Source: Orientallactaga sibirica
Lineage: Eukaryota; Chordata; Mammalia; Rodentia; Dipodidae
Length of the DNA: 64,000 nt
Direction of reading: 5' to 3'
NCBI GenBank assembly: GCA_036365145.1
Contig: JAEOAD010000052.1
Location: forward strand, 11,283,501 to 11,347,500
Made by a program: the position numbers and the translations under genes. Positions 1 to 11,787 of this stretch are shown here, in pieces (position 1 is the stretch's first letter; each line of letters begins with the position of its first letter). Under the pieces are notes generated by a model that was given only the letters and a program-made list of their open reading frames with translations, did not search any database and was not told the DNA's origin.

Positions 1-160
1 CAATTCCCCAAGTAAGCCAGATGCACAAGGTGGCACACGTGTTTGGAGTTTGTTTGCAGCAGCTGAAGACCCTTGTGCACCCATTCTCTTTCTATCTCTA
101 TTTGGCTCTTTCTCTCTGTCTCTTTCTCTCTCAAACAAATATGATAAAATAGAAGGTTTT
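1..160 (+). mobile_element. DIP-type SINE, 5' part outside window
   Basis: The element enters at the B-box region (CAATTCCCCAAGTAAGCC) and runs to a CT-rich end and A-rich tail. Confidence 0.85.
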
Positions 161-180
161 AGAGATAAATAAAAATAGCA

Positions 181-446
181 GGGCTGGAGAGATGGCTTAG
201 CAGTTAAGGTGCTTGCCTGCAAAGCATAAGTACCCATGTCCAACTCCCCAGATCCCACATAAGCCAGATGCACAAGGTGATGCATGTGCAAGGTCGCACA
301 TGTGCACAAGGTGGTGCATGCATCTGCAGTTTGATGACAGTGGTTGGAGGCCCTGGCATGCCAATTCTCTCTCTCTTGCCCTCACTCTTTCTCATAAAAA
401 AGGCCAATCTGTTGGGCTTGCCTTTAAAAAAAAAAAAAAAAAAAAA
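181..446 (+). mobile_element. DIP-type SINE, long form
   Basis: This complete head starts GGGCTGGAGAG. An extra GTGCAAGGTCGCACATGTGC block lies in the middle, and the tail is 21 A. Confidence 0.9.
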
Positions 447-452
447 GGATTA

Positions 453-655
453 GGGCTGGAGAGCTGGCTCAGTGGCTAAAGGTGCTTGCCTGCAAAGCTT
501 AATGACCTGAGTTCAATTCTCCAGTACTCACATAAAGCCAGATGCACAAGGTGGCGCATGCATCAGGAGACTGTTTGCAGTGACTGGAGGCCCTAGCATG
601 CCCATTCTCTCTGCCTGTCTCTCTTCTATCTCTCTCTGCTTATAAATAAATAGGT
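453..655 (+). mobile_element. DIP-type SINE, short form
   Basis: It sits directly behind the poly-A of the previous copy and is followed by a TG microsatellite grown from its tail. Confidence 0.9.
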
Positions 656-656
656 A

Positions 657-663
<7 letters not shown>

Positions 664-708
<45 letters not shown>

Positions 709-720
709 GATATATATATA
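664..720 (+). repeat. (TG)n followed by (TA)n microsatellite
   Basis: About 18 TG units pass into ATATAGATATATATATAT, directly after the tail of a SINE. Confidence 0.95.
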
Positions 721-721
721 T

Positions 722-870
722 TTTTGGTTTTTTGAGGTAGGGTCTCACTCTAGCCCAGGCTGACCTGGAATTCACTATTTAGTTTCAGGGTAGCCTCAAA
801 CTCAAGGTGATCCTCCTACCTCTGCCTCCTGAGTGCCAGGATGCACCCGGCATGCACCACCACGCCCAGT
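722..870 (-). mobile_element. B1-type SINE
   Basis: The reverse strand reads ACTGGGCGTGGTGGTGCATG at the head. TGAGGTAGGGTCTCACTCTA on the + strand is the 3' half. Confidence 0.88.
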
Positions 871-1048
871 GGTAAAAATATTTTTAACAATAACTGATTA
901 AAGAAATTTCTAGAATAATATAAATGGTAGGAAAAAAGGGCCATGTACATTTGTCCAAAAGCATTGAATTGTACTGTGAATATTTATGCATCTAATAGTA
1001 TATGAGTTAAAAATTAAGAAGTCTGTTTTGAGGGGACTACTTTAAAAA

Positions 1049-1252
1049 ATATATTTTAGTTTATTTGTTTGAGAGAGATAAAGAGAGAGAGAGGGAGGGA
1101 GAATGGGCATGCCAGGGTATCCAGGTGCTGCAAACAAACTCCAGACACATGTGTCCCCTTGTGCATCTGGCTTACGTGGGTCCTGGAATCGAACCAGGAT
1201 TGGTTGGCTTTGCAGACAAATGCTTTAACTGCTAAGCCATATCTCCAGCCCC
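1049..1252 (-). mobile_element. DIP-type SINE, short form
   Basis: A TTTATTTGTTT tail leads to CCATATCTCCAGCCCC, the complement of the head. Confidence 0.88.
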
Positions 1253-1267
1253 CTCCAGGGGCCTACT

Positions 1268-1488
1268 TAAAAAAAAATTGTTTATTTATTTATTTGCAAG
1301 CAGAGAGAGAGATACAAGAGAGGCAGACAGAGAGAGAATGGGCACGCTAGGGTCTCCAGCCACTGCAAACGAACTCCAGATGCATGCGCCCCTTGTGCAT
1401 CTAGCTTACATGGATCCTGGAGAATTGAACCGGAATCCTTTGACTTCGCAGACAAATGCCTTAACCACTAAGCCATTTCTCCAGCCCC
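1268..1488 (-). mobile_element. DIP-type SINE, short form
   Basis: This copy has the TTGCAAGCAGAGAGAG 3' variant, which several short-form copies share. Confidence 0.9.
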
Positions 1489-1829
1489 TGAGAGGACTAC
1501 TTTCCATGGTCTTAACTCCTAAGCTGTGAGTTCAGTCATCCTACTCTTGGACGACCTTCCTCCTGACCTCACGAAGCTTTCCACTTTAGTTGCACGCCAC
1601 TTTTCTATTCTCTCCAGTACTTTCTGTCTTCACTCCCCTCCTACCCAGGTTGGAGCTTATGATCGATTATTATTGTTACCCCCTCCCTCGCAGACACCCT
1701 CTGGTCCCTTGTCTCTTTCCTTCCGTCACGTTCACAGGGACGTTGCCTTTTCTTCACCTGCTGTGTGCAAGCGTGCAGTCTCCCCAGCGAGGTAGATCAA
1801 TATGACTCTCTTCTGAAATATATATTCTT
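1489..1829. other. unique intergenic sequence
   Basis: I see no gene, RNA or repeat here. The stretch is pyrimidine-rich, and the frames at 1526-1805 lack any recognisable domain. Confidence 0.6.
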
Positions 1830-1856
1830 TTTTAAAAATTATTTATTTATTTGCAA

Positions 1857-1898
<42 letters not shown>

Positions 1899-2063
1899 CA
1901 GACAGAGAGAGGATGGGCATGCCAGGGCCTCTAGCCACTGCAAACAAACTGCAGACCCTTGTGCCCCCTGTGCATCTGGCTTACGTGGATCCTGGGGAAT
2001 TGAACGTGGGTCCTTTGGCTTTGCAGGCAAGTGCCTTAATCACTAAGCAATCTCTCCAGCCCT
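1830..2063 (-). mobile_element. DIP-type SINE, short form
   Basis: The body is interrupted only by a 32-bp GA run at 1859-1890. Confidence 0.9.
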
Positions 2064-2092
2064 GCAATATATATTCTTTAAAAAATGTTTTT

Positions 2093-2281
2093 GCCTGGCG
2101 TGGTTGTGCACACCTTTAATCTCAGCACTCAGGAGGCAGAAATAGGAGGATTGCTCTGAATTGGAGGCTAGCCTGAGACTATACATAGTGAATTCTAGGT
2201 CAGCCTGGGCCAGAATGAGACCCTACCTTGAAGAACCAAAATAAATAAATAAATAAAATAAACAATAAAAATAAATTAAAA
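2093..2281 (+). mobile_element. B1-type SINE
   Basis: GCCTGGCGTGGTTGTGCAC leads to ACCTTGAAGAACC and a 55-bp AAATAAAT tail. Confidence 0.9.
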
Positions 2282-2295
2282 GAAGTATTTTTATT

Positions 2296-2485
2296 GGGGC
2301 TGGAGAGATGGCTCAGTGCTTAAGGCACTTGCCTACAAAGCCTAATGACCTGGGGTCAATTCCCAGTACTCATGTAAAGCCAGATGCATCTGGAATTCTT
2401 TTACAGTGGCTGGAGGCCCTGGGGTGGCTCATTCTCTGTCTCTGCTTCTCTCTCACAGATAAATAAATGAATAAATAAATAATTT
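2296..2485 (+). mobile_element. DIP-type SINE with internal deletion
   Basis: About 20 bp are missing after AGCCAGATGCA, so the spacer passes straight to TCTGGAATTC. Confidence 0.88.
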
Positions 2486-2686
2486 TTTAAAAATTTAGTT
2501 ATTAAGAGAGAGACACAGAGAAAAGAGAGTGAGTATGGGTGTGTCAGAGCCTTCTGTTGCTGAAACTAACTCCAGATGCACACGCCACTTTGCACATCTG
2601 CCTTTACATGAGTACTGGGGGAATCAAACCTGGGCCATCAGGCTTTGCAAGAAAGCACCTTTAACTGCCGAGCCATCTCCCAAGCC
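2486..2686 (-). mobile_element. DIP-type SINE, diverged
   Basis: It lies tail to tail with the previous copy. CAGGCTTTGCAAGAAAGCACC retains the A-box complement. Confidence 0.85.
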
Positions 2687-2839
2687 ACTGCCATAGCTAT
2701 TCTTACTCTAGGTTCGTGACTTCTCATTGCAGGAGGAGGCGGCCACACTGCTGAGAAGTACCATGGAGCTCCCAGCGCAACTTCCACCCACATTGCTCTC
2801 AGCTAACAACATGGCCTCATGTGAATTAAAAACAAACCC

Positions 2840-3043
2840 AGGGCTGGAGGGATGGCTTAGCAGTTAAGGCGTTTGCCTGCAAAGTCAAAGGATTCCAGTT
2901 CTACTCTCCAGGACCCACCTAAGCCAGATGCACAAGGGGGCGCATGTGTCTGGAGTTCCTTTGCAGTGGCTGGAGGCCCTGGCACATCCACTCTTTCTAT
3001 CTGTCTCTTTTTCTCACTCTCTCTCAAATAAATAAAAATGTTT
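2840..3043 (+). mobile_element. DIP-type SINE, short form
   Basis: The head reads GGGCTGGAGGGATGGCTTAG and the tail CAAATAAATAAAAATG. Confidence 0.9.
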
Positions 3044-3044
3044 A

Positions 3045-3306
3045 GGGCTGGAGAGATGGCTTAGTGGTTAAGGCGTTTGCCTGCAAAGCCAAAGGATCCA
3101 GGTTCAATTCCCCAGGACCCATGTAAGCCAGATGTACAAGGTGGTGCATGTGTTCATAGTTTGTTTGCAGTGGCTGGAGGCCCTGGTGCGTCCATTATCC
3201 CTCCCTCCCTCCCTCTTTCCCTACTTCCCTCCCTCCCTCCCTCCCCTCCCTCCCTCTTTCTCTCAAATAAATAACTAAATAAATAGGTAAATAAAATATA
3301 TTTAAA
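3045..3306 (+). mobile_element. DIP-type SINE with CCCT expansion
   Basis: The CT-rich end has grown to about 60 bp of CCCT/CCTC repeats at 3198-3258. Confidence 0.9.
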
Positions 3307-3552
3307 AACCCAAACCCACGTATGTCCTCCACAACTCCAGTGCTTGCTATCAAAACTCCTCCTGTTTCTTCCCACCACCCATTGAAGCACCACACAGTAT
3401 TTCTTCTTCTGTCCAGTACTTGTAAGTGTTGGTCCTTCTCTGCCACAAACCCAAGTCCTTCTGGTGCTCTGGAGACCTCCCCATGTTTTTGCAGGTGCCC
3501 TGTTCCATTGTTAGCATTTCTGCTTTCACTATTGGATCCATTGAATAATATT

Positions 3553-3723
3553 CATTTTTTTTTTTTTTTTTTTTTTTTTGGTTTTCCAAGGTAGGGTCTC
3601 ACTCTAGCTCAGGCTGACCTGGAATTCACTCTGTATTCTCAGGGTGGCCTTGAACTCACGGCAATCCTCCTACCTCTGCCTCCTGAGTGCTGGGATTAAA
3701 GGTGTGCACCACTACACCAGGCT
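3553..3723 (-). mobile_element. B1-type SINE
   Basis: A poly-T of about 25 bases is followed by a full antisense B1 ending at CACCAGGCTC. Confidence 0.92.
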
Positions 3724-3776
3724 CATATGGTTTTTTAAAAATTTTATTTTTTATTTTTTTTAAGTTTTTTTTCTTT

Positions 3777-3996
3777 AAAAAATTTTTATTTATTTATTTG
3801 CAAGCAGAGAGATAGAGAGATAGAAGAGAGGCAGACAGAGAGAGAGAATGGGCGTGCCAGGGCCTCTAGCCACTGCAAACAAACTCCAGATGCATGTGCC
3901 CCTCGTGCATCTGGCTTATGTGGGTCCTGGAGAATTGAACCGGGATCCTTTGGCTTTGCAGGCAAATGCCTTAACCACCAAGCCATTTCTCCAGCC
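3777..3996 (-). mobile_element. DIP-type SINE, short form
   Basis: It carries the GCAAGCAGAGAGATAGAGAG 3' variant, and the end CCATTTCTCCAGCC is intact. Confidence 0.9.
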
Positions 3997-4005
3997 TTCA
4001 TATGG

Positions 4006-4197
4006 TTTAAAAAAATATTTTTATTTATGGGGAGAGGAGAGAGAATGTGTGCACCAGGACTTCTTGCCACCACTAATGAACTCCAGATGCATGTACCACT
4101 TTGTGCATCTGGCTTTAGGTGGGTACTGGGTAATCAAACCCAGGTTGTTAGGCTTTGCAAGCAAGTGCCTTAACCCTTGAGCCATGTCTCCAGCCCA
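4006..4197 (-). mobile_element. DIP-type SINE, diverged
   Basis: TGCATCTGGCTTTAGGTGGG and TCTCCAGCCC are kept; the middle has drifted. Confidence 0.85.
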
Positions 4198-4202
4198 GAT
4201 GG

Positions 4203-4217
4203 TTTTTAAAAATATTT

Positions 4218-4265
<48 letters not shown>

Positions 4266-4304
4266 GACAGAGGGAAAGAGAGAGAGGGAGAGTGAGAATG
4301 GGCA
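4203..4304 (-). mobile_element. DIP-type SINE, 3' end only
   Basis: A 45-bp TTTA run and a GA-rich block stop at GAATGGGCAC. The head is missing, so this is a 5'-truncated insertion. Confidence 0.8.
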
Positions 4305-4771
4305 CTTTTAACCACTCATGTAGTTGCAATTTTTTGCCAGGCATTCTCCAATTCTCTCCTTCCCTTTGGCACTCTTCTGGCAAGCGCTGGGTCTAGACAC
4401 CCCCACATCTTATCTGTATTTCAGTGTGTCCAGTTCTGATGTCCGCCGCTCCATTCCCTACCAGTGATCTTGCCGGAGTCACTGCCTGCCAAATGCTCAT
4501 TTCTCAGTCTTCATGTTACCGCACCTTTCTGCGGCATACCAGGCTGTTAGCCTTTCTGGAAACATCTTATGTTGGTTTCCAAAACACCATACTCCTTTGG
4601 TTTTCAGGCAATTGGCTGCCTTTCTTAGACTCTTTTGCCAACGCTTTCCTTACTTCCCATCTGAACTCTTGTAGCTGATTTCCCTAAGGAACAAGTCCCC
4701 CCCTGCCCCATTTAGATTCTCCATTTAGATCCCTACTCCACCTAGTCTCATGAATTCTAAAACATGTGGGG

Positions 4772-4819
<48 letters not shown>

Positions 4820-5355
4820 GCATTTTGATCACATACTCTCCCTTATCTCCTTTAGCTTGAATGCACTTCTGTTTCTCATCACGTAACAGTGGTCATGCCA
4901 CTAAAGAGAATGACTCCTACACTACAACATGCCGTGACCCTTGAACAATCACCTGTAGCCCACGTTCCAATAAAACTCCACTTCTCCCACCCCTACCCCT
5001 TCAGCCTTCTCCCTCTTCTGGGTTAATTAAACCTGGGACAATCGGCTTTATCTTTCTCACTCCCTTCTCGCTCATTATCCCTCCCCCGCACCCTAATTCA
5101 CCACAATCGCTACCAGTTCTGTCTCTCAAATGTCTTTTATTTATTATGAATGTAGTATTCACACCCATCTCCACGGATCCAGCCCAAGCTGCTCTCACCT
5201 CCTGTCTGCCTGACCCCCAGAGCTCCTCTTCTGGCTTCAGCTCTGGGCTCAGATGCAGTGGGGCTGCACAAATCAGGAACACCATGTAAGGTGATGAGTT
5301 GGAAGAGACAGAATGAGGTTGGATGATAAAATGAGATTTCCCATCTCATTCTCTC
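4305..5355. other. unique intergenic sequence
   Basis: Apart from the AC repeat at 4775, I recognise nothing. Frames at 4424-4678 and 5001-5349 show no domain, coding pattern or splice context. Confidence 0.6.
4775..4817 (+). repeat. (AC)n microsatellite
   Basis: About 21 perfect AC units sit inside otherwise unique intergenic sequence. Confidence 0.97.
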
Positions 5356-5564
5356 TTTTTAAAAAATATTTGTTTTTTTATTTATTAATTTGATAGAGAA
5401 AGAGGGAGAGAGAATGGGCATGCCAAGGCCTCCAGCCACTGCAAACGGACTCCAGACGCATGTGTCCTCTTGTTCATCTGGCTTATGTGGGTCCTGGGGA
5501 ATTGAACCTGGGTCCTTTGGCTTTACAGGCAAATGCCTTAACCACTAAGCCATCCCTCCAGCCC
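5356..5564 (-). mobile_element. DIP-type SINE, short form
   Basis: This is a well-kept copy with the head complement CCATCCCTCCAGCCCC. Confidence 0.92.
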
Positions 5565-5835
5565 CTCCCATCTCATTCTTTACAGGTGAAGCCCCAATGT
5601 TAGAGATCACTCAGTCCAATCTCTCTGCGTGGCTCCCCACAGTGAACGAAGGGGCACTGTGTACCTACTTGAGCAGCAGAGCCCCAGTTAGGTCTGGCAG
5701 GAGGATCCTACGCTCCCTCCTCACCTGGGTGGTCACTGGCACATCTCAGCATTGGTTTATCACCAGATACATCACCCACTGCCAGGAGGCTCTTGGGAGA
5801 GTGGCCGACAGTACAATACAACCACTGACAAGCTC

Positions 5836-6050
5836 TAGCTATTACTTTAAGAAACATTTCTTGAATAACTTCTCTGTTCCTGGCAGATAATAATATTGTC
5901 TCCCTATATCCACCAGCTCAGGAAAACATTACTATTTCCATTCTGCAGTGGAGAACGCTGGTTGAGAGAATATAGGATCTTGCCTATGGGATCAGAGTTA
6001 CTGAGTGAGAACCTGGGATATACAAATATTTGGATTTTAAGCTCCCCCCA
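5836..6050 (+). mobile_element. MIR
   Basis: ATTTCTTGAATAACTTCTCTG, ATTACTATTTCCATTCTGCA and GATCAGAGTTACTGAGTGAG give the usual order of MIR blocks in diverged form. Confidence 0.6.
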
Positions 6051-6376
6051 CACGCTTTCCCTGACCTTCTCATCGTGCGTGTTAGTTATGAGAATACACA
6101 CACCACCTCAGATCATCCCATGTGTTGGTGATAAGAACTAGATATCTTTTTATTTCATTTGTATGTGTAAGCTTGTGTGGTGTGCATGCAAGTGTGTATG
6201 CGTGGGCAGGTGCACTTGCCTGTGTGTGGGCGTGCATGTGGAGGCCAGAGGATACCATCAATATCTTCCTTAGTTGTTCTCAGCAATTCTGCTAAATTAC
6301 CTAGCCAGCAAGCCCTGGGGATCGTTCTGTCACTGCTTCTCCAGGGCTGAGACTGTAGGCATTCTATGCCTGGCTT

Positions 6377-6390
6377 TTAAAAAGTTTTTG

Positions 6391-6445
<55 letters not shown>

Positions 6446-6648
6446 GAGGCAGAGAAAGAATGGGCACTCCAGGGCCTTTTCAGGCGCTGTGAATGAACTT
6501 CAGGTGCATGCACCCCCTTGTGGGCATGTGCGACATTGCACACTTGCGTCACTTTTGCATCTGGCTAAACGTGGGACTTGGAGATTTGAATAAGTGTTCT
6601 TAGGCTTTGCAGGTAGGCTCCTTAACTGCTAAGCCCTCTCTCCAGCCC
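6377..6648 (-). mobile_element. DIP-type SINE, long form
   Basis: The extra block GGGCATGTGCGACATTGCAC is present. The 3' end has a 46-bp GA run. Confidence 0.9.
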
Positions 6649-6782
6649 AATATCTGGCTTTTTTAACGTGAGTGTTGGCAATCTGACCTTAATGTCCTCA
6701 TATGCTTTACCAACTGATCCATCTCCCCAGCCCACCACTATAGCTCTGTTAAGATACCTTTCTCTAAATCTCACCTTAGGAT

Positions 6783-7042
6783 CTTTTTCTTTTTTTCTTT
6801 TTGGAGATTGACAGAGAGAGGGGGAGAGGAAGACAGATAGAGATGGGTGCTCCAGCAGCCTCTCAGCTGCTGCTAACGAAATCCAGATGTATGCGCCCCC
6901 TTGTGGTCAAGTGCGGCATTGCACCCTTGCATCACTTTGCATCTGGCTGTGGGACCTGGAGATTGGAACCACTGGGGATTGGAACCAGTGTTCTTAGGCT
7001 TAGGAGGCAAGCGCCTTAACCGCTAAGCCATCTCTCCAGCCC
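6783..7042 (-). mobile_element. DIP-type SINE, long form
   Basis: It has the GTGCGGCATTGCACCCTTGC block and a short duplication (GATTGGAACCACTGGGGATT) near 6960. Confidence 0.9.
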
Positions 7043-8038
7043 GGATCTTTTTCTTGATAGTTCTTCCTACTGTCCTGCCAATAAAAGGGTATTTTTTTTC
7101 AGTCTCCTGAAAACAGTTCTTACAAGTATGATGGAATAAGATCTGGGAATGAAGATAGCAAATTTTCTTCCCTCATTTCAGACTCATATATTACTTTGAA
7201 AGCAAATACCCATGTCTGGAAGTGGTACAAATCCTCCAGTATACAAAGCCCAGCCTTGGGAGGATGCAGAAATCCAGGGGTGATGCCCTGGGTCCTGTTA
7301 GAACCCCAGCCTGAGACCACCTTCTTGGAGTAGCTCCTCAGACACCCATGGCATTGTTCAGAGTCCATCTCAATACACTGGGTGCTCCAGAGGGTGGAAA
7401 GCCAGCTCAGAGCCCCTCTCCCCAGAACTGTTCCTAGAAGCAATTGTGGCCTTCTTAAATCACTAAGAATCCATAATTAGGCAACCACTGGCACCTACAG
7501 CTCAGATAATGCCATCTCTATTCTGCCTGCTGCTGCCATTTCTACTCTCACGTTGGCCTGCCAGGTTTTGTGGGTGATGATTCCCCAGTGAGTAGCTCTA
7601 TGGGTCCTTTCAGTGCTGTGGCAACTGGCTTTGAGGAAGCTCTTGAGGAACGACTACCTGGGTTGTGTGCAGCCTCACAGAGAGCAGTGGCTGTGCTGGC
7701 CTCCCAACCCCCCACACCACGTTTCCTTTCCTCTTCAGTGAGGTCTGCTTGGAAGGAGCTGGAACTCTAGGCCCTTAGAGAGAGGGGGGAAGCACTATGC
7801 ATGGGAAAATGGCTCTTTAATTTAGGTCATGACAATTACCACTTCTTGGAGCTGATATCTGATTCTCATGCCCTGTTCTTAGGCTCTGGGAAACTGGACT
7901 TACTGAGATGGGTTGAGAATGAATAGAGTCTTATCTCGTTCTCCAAATGCCCATAGAGTGTCATGATTCCCATGCAGTGGGAAAGCAAATGGCAGCTGCC
8001 TCACCTTTCATGTAGGCTGTAGAGGACTTCATGTGGGA
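7043..8038. other. unique intergenic sequence
   Basis: About 1 kb with no repeat or gene I can name. The 107-codon minus frame at 7120-7443 has no recognisable domain. Confidence 0.6.
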
Positions 8039-8039
8039 C

Positions 8040-8203
8040 ATTTTTCTTTCTTTCTTTTTTTTGTTTTTCTGAGGTAGGGTCTCACTCTAGTCCAGGCTGA
8101 CCTGGAATTCACTGTTGTCTCAGAGTGGCCTTGAACTCCCGGCGATCCTCTTACCTCTGCCTCCCAAGTGCTGGGATTAAAGGTGTGTGCCACCACGCCT
8201 GGC
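8040..8203 (-). mobile_element. B1-type SINE
   Basis: It begins CTGAGGTAGGGTCTCACTCT and ends CCACCACGCCTGGC. Confidence 0.92.
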
Positions 8204-8230
8204 TCATGTGGGACTTTTGATTACATTTTG

Positions 8231-8231
<1 letters not shown>

Positions 8232-8269
<38 letters not shown>
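8232..8269 (+). repeat. (GT)n microsatellite
   Basis: About 18 GT units lie between an antisense B1 and an antisense B4-like element. Confidence 0.97.
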
Positions 8270-8289
8270 CGCATGCCATACTGCTGTGA

Positions 8290-8566
8290 GATGATCATCG
8301 GGCAGCTTTGCCTGTCTGTCAGTCCTCACCTTCCACCTTGTTTGGGGTGGGGTCTCTCATTGTTCACTGCTGCGATCACCACTGGGATAGCTGGCCCACA
8401 ATCTTCTGGGAGATTCTCCTGTCTCCTCCTCCCTCTCCCTAGGCACTCTGGATTACAGAACCAGCTCTATAGCATCTGCCCTTTTGTAGGTTCTGGAGAC
8501 CCAAGCTCAGTCCTCATGCTTGCTTGGCAAGTGCCATATCCACTGAGCCATCTCCCTGGCCCCCCC
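8290..8566 (-). mobile_element. B4-like composite SINE
   Basis: The end CCATATCCACTGAGCCATCTCC complements an ID-like head. The middle has B1-like wording, strongly diverged. Confidence 0.6.
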
Positions 8567-8849
8567 ATGTTTGCTGTCTGAGGTAGACAAAGGGTAGCAG
8601 AGGTGCTTTCGGGGCACACACCGCTGTGCTTCTGTAGTGAGCAGCAACTACCATGGAGAGGGGCCGAGCAGCCCTTGGTTTCACCCATGCTCAGTGACCA
8701 TTTCCTGCCATTGTTGACCTCCTTGGTTTGGTACAGAGACCAGGAAACTACAGAGGAGGGCAGCGGCCAGTTGCCCTTCAGTCTGCTTCCTTTCTTAGCA
8801 GACAGACTCTGGGTCGCTGAGATGAACTTCTAAAACAGGCACCATGATG

Positions 8850-9153
8850 AAGGAAGGGCTATATATTGAAGCTTACAGATCCAGGGGAAATTCCATAAAG
8901 GCAGAAGAAGCTGGCCTGCTTTCACAGGACCATGCAGAGAGAGAGAAGCCACGAGGCAACTCCCTAAAAGCACACCACACAGCACACTTCAGGAACTCCA
9001 GGCACTTTCTATCTCTTTAGATTGGAATTTCAAATCTACCACCACACCTTAGGGTCCCAGCGACATCCCCTCCAATCAGATGGCTACAGATCTAAATTAC
9101 AAACTGTAGTAAAACACTAAATATATTGGGGGCCATCTATTTAAAGTACCACA
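8850..9153 (-). mobile_element. MaLR-like LTR, antisense
   Basis: GAAGCTTACAGATCCAGGGG and AAGGCAGAAGAAGCTGG resemble the LTRs at 58260 and 60345. The end is near AAAGTACCACA. It is diverged and the left edge is vague. Confidence 0.5.
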
Positions 9154-9234
9154 TCACTTTTCCCACCTGCCCCCTTCTCACCCCTTTACACTCTTCATCC
9201 AACTCTTTCTTTTTATTAAAATTTATTTATTTAT

Positions 9235-11284
9235 TTATTTATTTTTATTGATGGGGATTACATTAAATGTGTAGATTGCTTTTGATAAGATTGCCATTTT
9301 CACAATATTGATTCTTCCAATCCAAGAACATGGGATGTCTTTCTGTTTCCTTGTGTCTTCTGCAATTTCTCGCTTGAGTGTTTTAAAGTTTTCATTGTAG
9401 AGATTCTTCACTTCCTTGGTTAGATTTATTCAAAAGTACTTTATTATTTTTTTGATGCAATTATGAATGGGAGTTGTTCTCTGATTTCATCCTCTATGTG
9501 TTTATTGTTAGCATATAGGAAGACTACTGATCTCTGTGTGTTTATTTTGTATCCTGCAACATGGCTATAGGCGTTTATCAGCTCTAACAGTTTGCTGGTA
9601 AAGTCTTTAGGGTCCTTTATGTATAGAATCATATCATCTTCAAATTTGTATCCCTTTTATGTGTGTCTCTTGCCTTATTGTGATGGCTAAGACTTCTAGT
9701 ATTGCATTAAATAAAAGTAGTTCCTGATTTTAGTGGAAAAGCTTCTCCATTTAGTATTATGTTGTCTATAGGTTTGTAAATAGTGTTTATTATGTTAAGA
9801 TATCTTCCTTCTATTCCCAGTCTCTGAGGGACTTTTATCATGAAGAGATGATGGATTTTGTCAAATACTTTTTCTGCATCTAATGAGATGATCATGTGAT
9901 TTTTGTCCTTCAGTCCATTTAGATAATGTATTACATTTATCAATTTGCATATGTTGAACCATCCCTTCACCTGCATCTCTGGGATAAAGCCTACTTGGTC
10001 GGGGTGAATGATCTTTCTGATATGTTCTTGTATTCTGTTTGCCAATATATATATTGTTTGTTTTGTTTTGTTTTGTTTTTGAGGTAGTGTCTCACTTTAG
10101 CCCAGGCTGACCTGGAATTCACTCTGTATTCTCATGATGGCCTCAAACTCATGGAGATCCTCCTACCTCTGCCTCCTGAGTGCTGGGATTAAAGGCATGT
10201 GCCACCACACCCAGCTGTTTGCCAATATTTTTTAAGAATTTTGCATCTATGCTTATGAGGGAGATTGGTCTGTAATTTTCTTTTTTTGTTCTATCTTTGT
10301 CTGGTTTTGGTATCAGGGTGATGCTGGCTTTGTAGAAGGAGTTTTGTAGAATCCTTCCTTTTCCATTTTATGGAAAAGTTTGAGAAGCAGTGATGTTAGT
10401 TCTTTCATGAAGGGCTGGTAAAATTCACCAGTGAATCCATCTGGGAATGAACTTTTTTTAGTTGGGAGATTTTTTTTTTTATAACTACTTGGATCTGCAT
10501 ACTTGTTATAGGTCTATTTAAATGGTTAATCCCATCTTGATTTAATTTAGGTAAGTCATATAATCAAGGAAATCATCCATTTCTTTCAGATTTTCCAGCT
10601 TTGTGGAATATATGTTCTTAGAGTATATACCTATGATTTTTTAAATTTCTCTGGTATCTAGTACCTTTTTCATCTCTGATTTTATTAACTTGTGTCTCTT
10701 CTCTCTTTCTTTTGGTCAGATTTGCTAGGGGTCTGTAAATCTTGTTTATCCTTTCAAAGAACCAACTCTTTGTTTCATTGATTCTTTGGATTGTTATTTT
10801 GGTTTCTATTTCATTAATTTCTGCCCTAATATTTATTATTTCTTCTCATCTACTGATTTTTGGTTTGCCTTGTTCTTCTTTTTCCAAGGCCTTAAGGTGA
10901 AGCATCATGTTGTTTATTTGTGACCTTTCTAATTTCTTAATATAGGCACTTAAAGCTATAAATTTTCCTCTTAGGACTGCCTTCATTGTGTCCCAAAGGT
11001 TTTGGTATGTTGTGTTCTCGTTATTGTTTGATTCTATGAGGTTTTGATTTCCTTCTTGATTTCTTTGTTCATTTAGTAGTGTATTGTTTAGTTTCCATGA
11101 TTTTATGTATACTCTAAAGCTTTTCTTGCTATTGATTTGTAGTTTGATCCCATTGTGATCAGATAGAGTGCAAGGAATTATTTCATTTTTTTCTGTATTT
11201 GTTAAGATTTTCTTTGTGTCCTAATATATGGTCTAATTTAGTGACTGTTCCATGTGCTGCTGAAAAGAATGTGTATTCTGCAGC
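9235..11284 (-). mobile_element. LINE-1 ORF2 fragment, antisense, interrupted by a B1
   Basis: Read on the minus strand, frames encode typical L1 reverse-transcriptase sequence (for example [10 protein letters not shown] and [12 protein letters not shown] near 9850-10045), with the 3' part of ORF2 at 9444-9632. Stop codons and frameshifts break the frame throughout, and both ends of the element are missing. A B1 at 10052-10217 split it later. It is a dead copy. Confidence 0.93.
10052..10217 (-). mobile_element. B1-type SINE inserted in L1
   Basis: The L1 motif TGTTTGCCAATAT occurs on both sides (about 10037 and 10216), the target duplication of this insertion. Confidence 0.92.
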
Positions 11285-11787
11285 ATTTGTCTTTGTCATC
11301 CAGCTGTTTCTGTCCTACTTTCGGCCCTTTAGTCAAGTGTTCTTCACAACCCCCTTCAGGAATGTTCCAGAAATAATCAGTTTGACAGAGTTCCCAAACA
11401 TGAGCAATTCCCATACAGCCTGCCTTTTTTTTTTTTTTCCCTGGAAGGTGCTACTTCTCTTAAACCAGCATTTCTGGTGACTGGGGTTTTTAAGTGGAAC
11501 TCACTTCTGCGTCCCTAGTATTTTGTCATGGGTTGTTGCTGTTTTCTTTTAAAACATGGAGGGTTTACTCCCCAGATCTTCCTCGCTGGTCCACATCCAG
11601 TGTCGGTTGGAACAGTGCAATTGTTGGTTGCCAGGCTCTGTGTGGAATGCTCCGTCAAAACAGCAATAAGATCAAAGTAAAATGTTGCAATTGCATGGAG
11701 GTACCACAGTGAAGCATTTCCCTTTGTAAAGTTTTCTCAGTGGGTTTGAGGGAGGGGGAGCGGGAGAAAGGAAAAGTTGGGTGGGAG
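11285..11787. other. unique intergenic sequence
   Basis: No gene or named repeat is recognised. A T-run at 11426 and a G-rich patch at 11750-11765 are the only features. Confidence 0.55.

Noticed and set aside
181..260. SINE heads as tRNA genes
   Set aside because: The heads keep A- and B-box-like wording but do not fold as a full tRNA, and they continue into SINE bodies and A-rich tails.
9444..10045. Reverse-transcriptase-like frames as a gene
   Set aside because: They are broken pieces of an antisense L1 ORF2 with stops, shifts and a B1 insertion.
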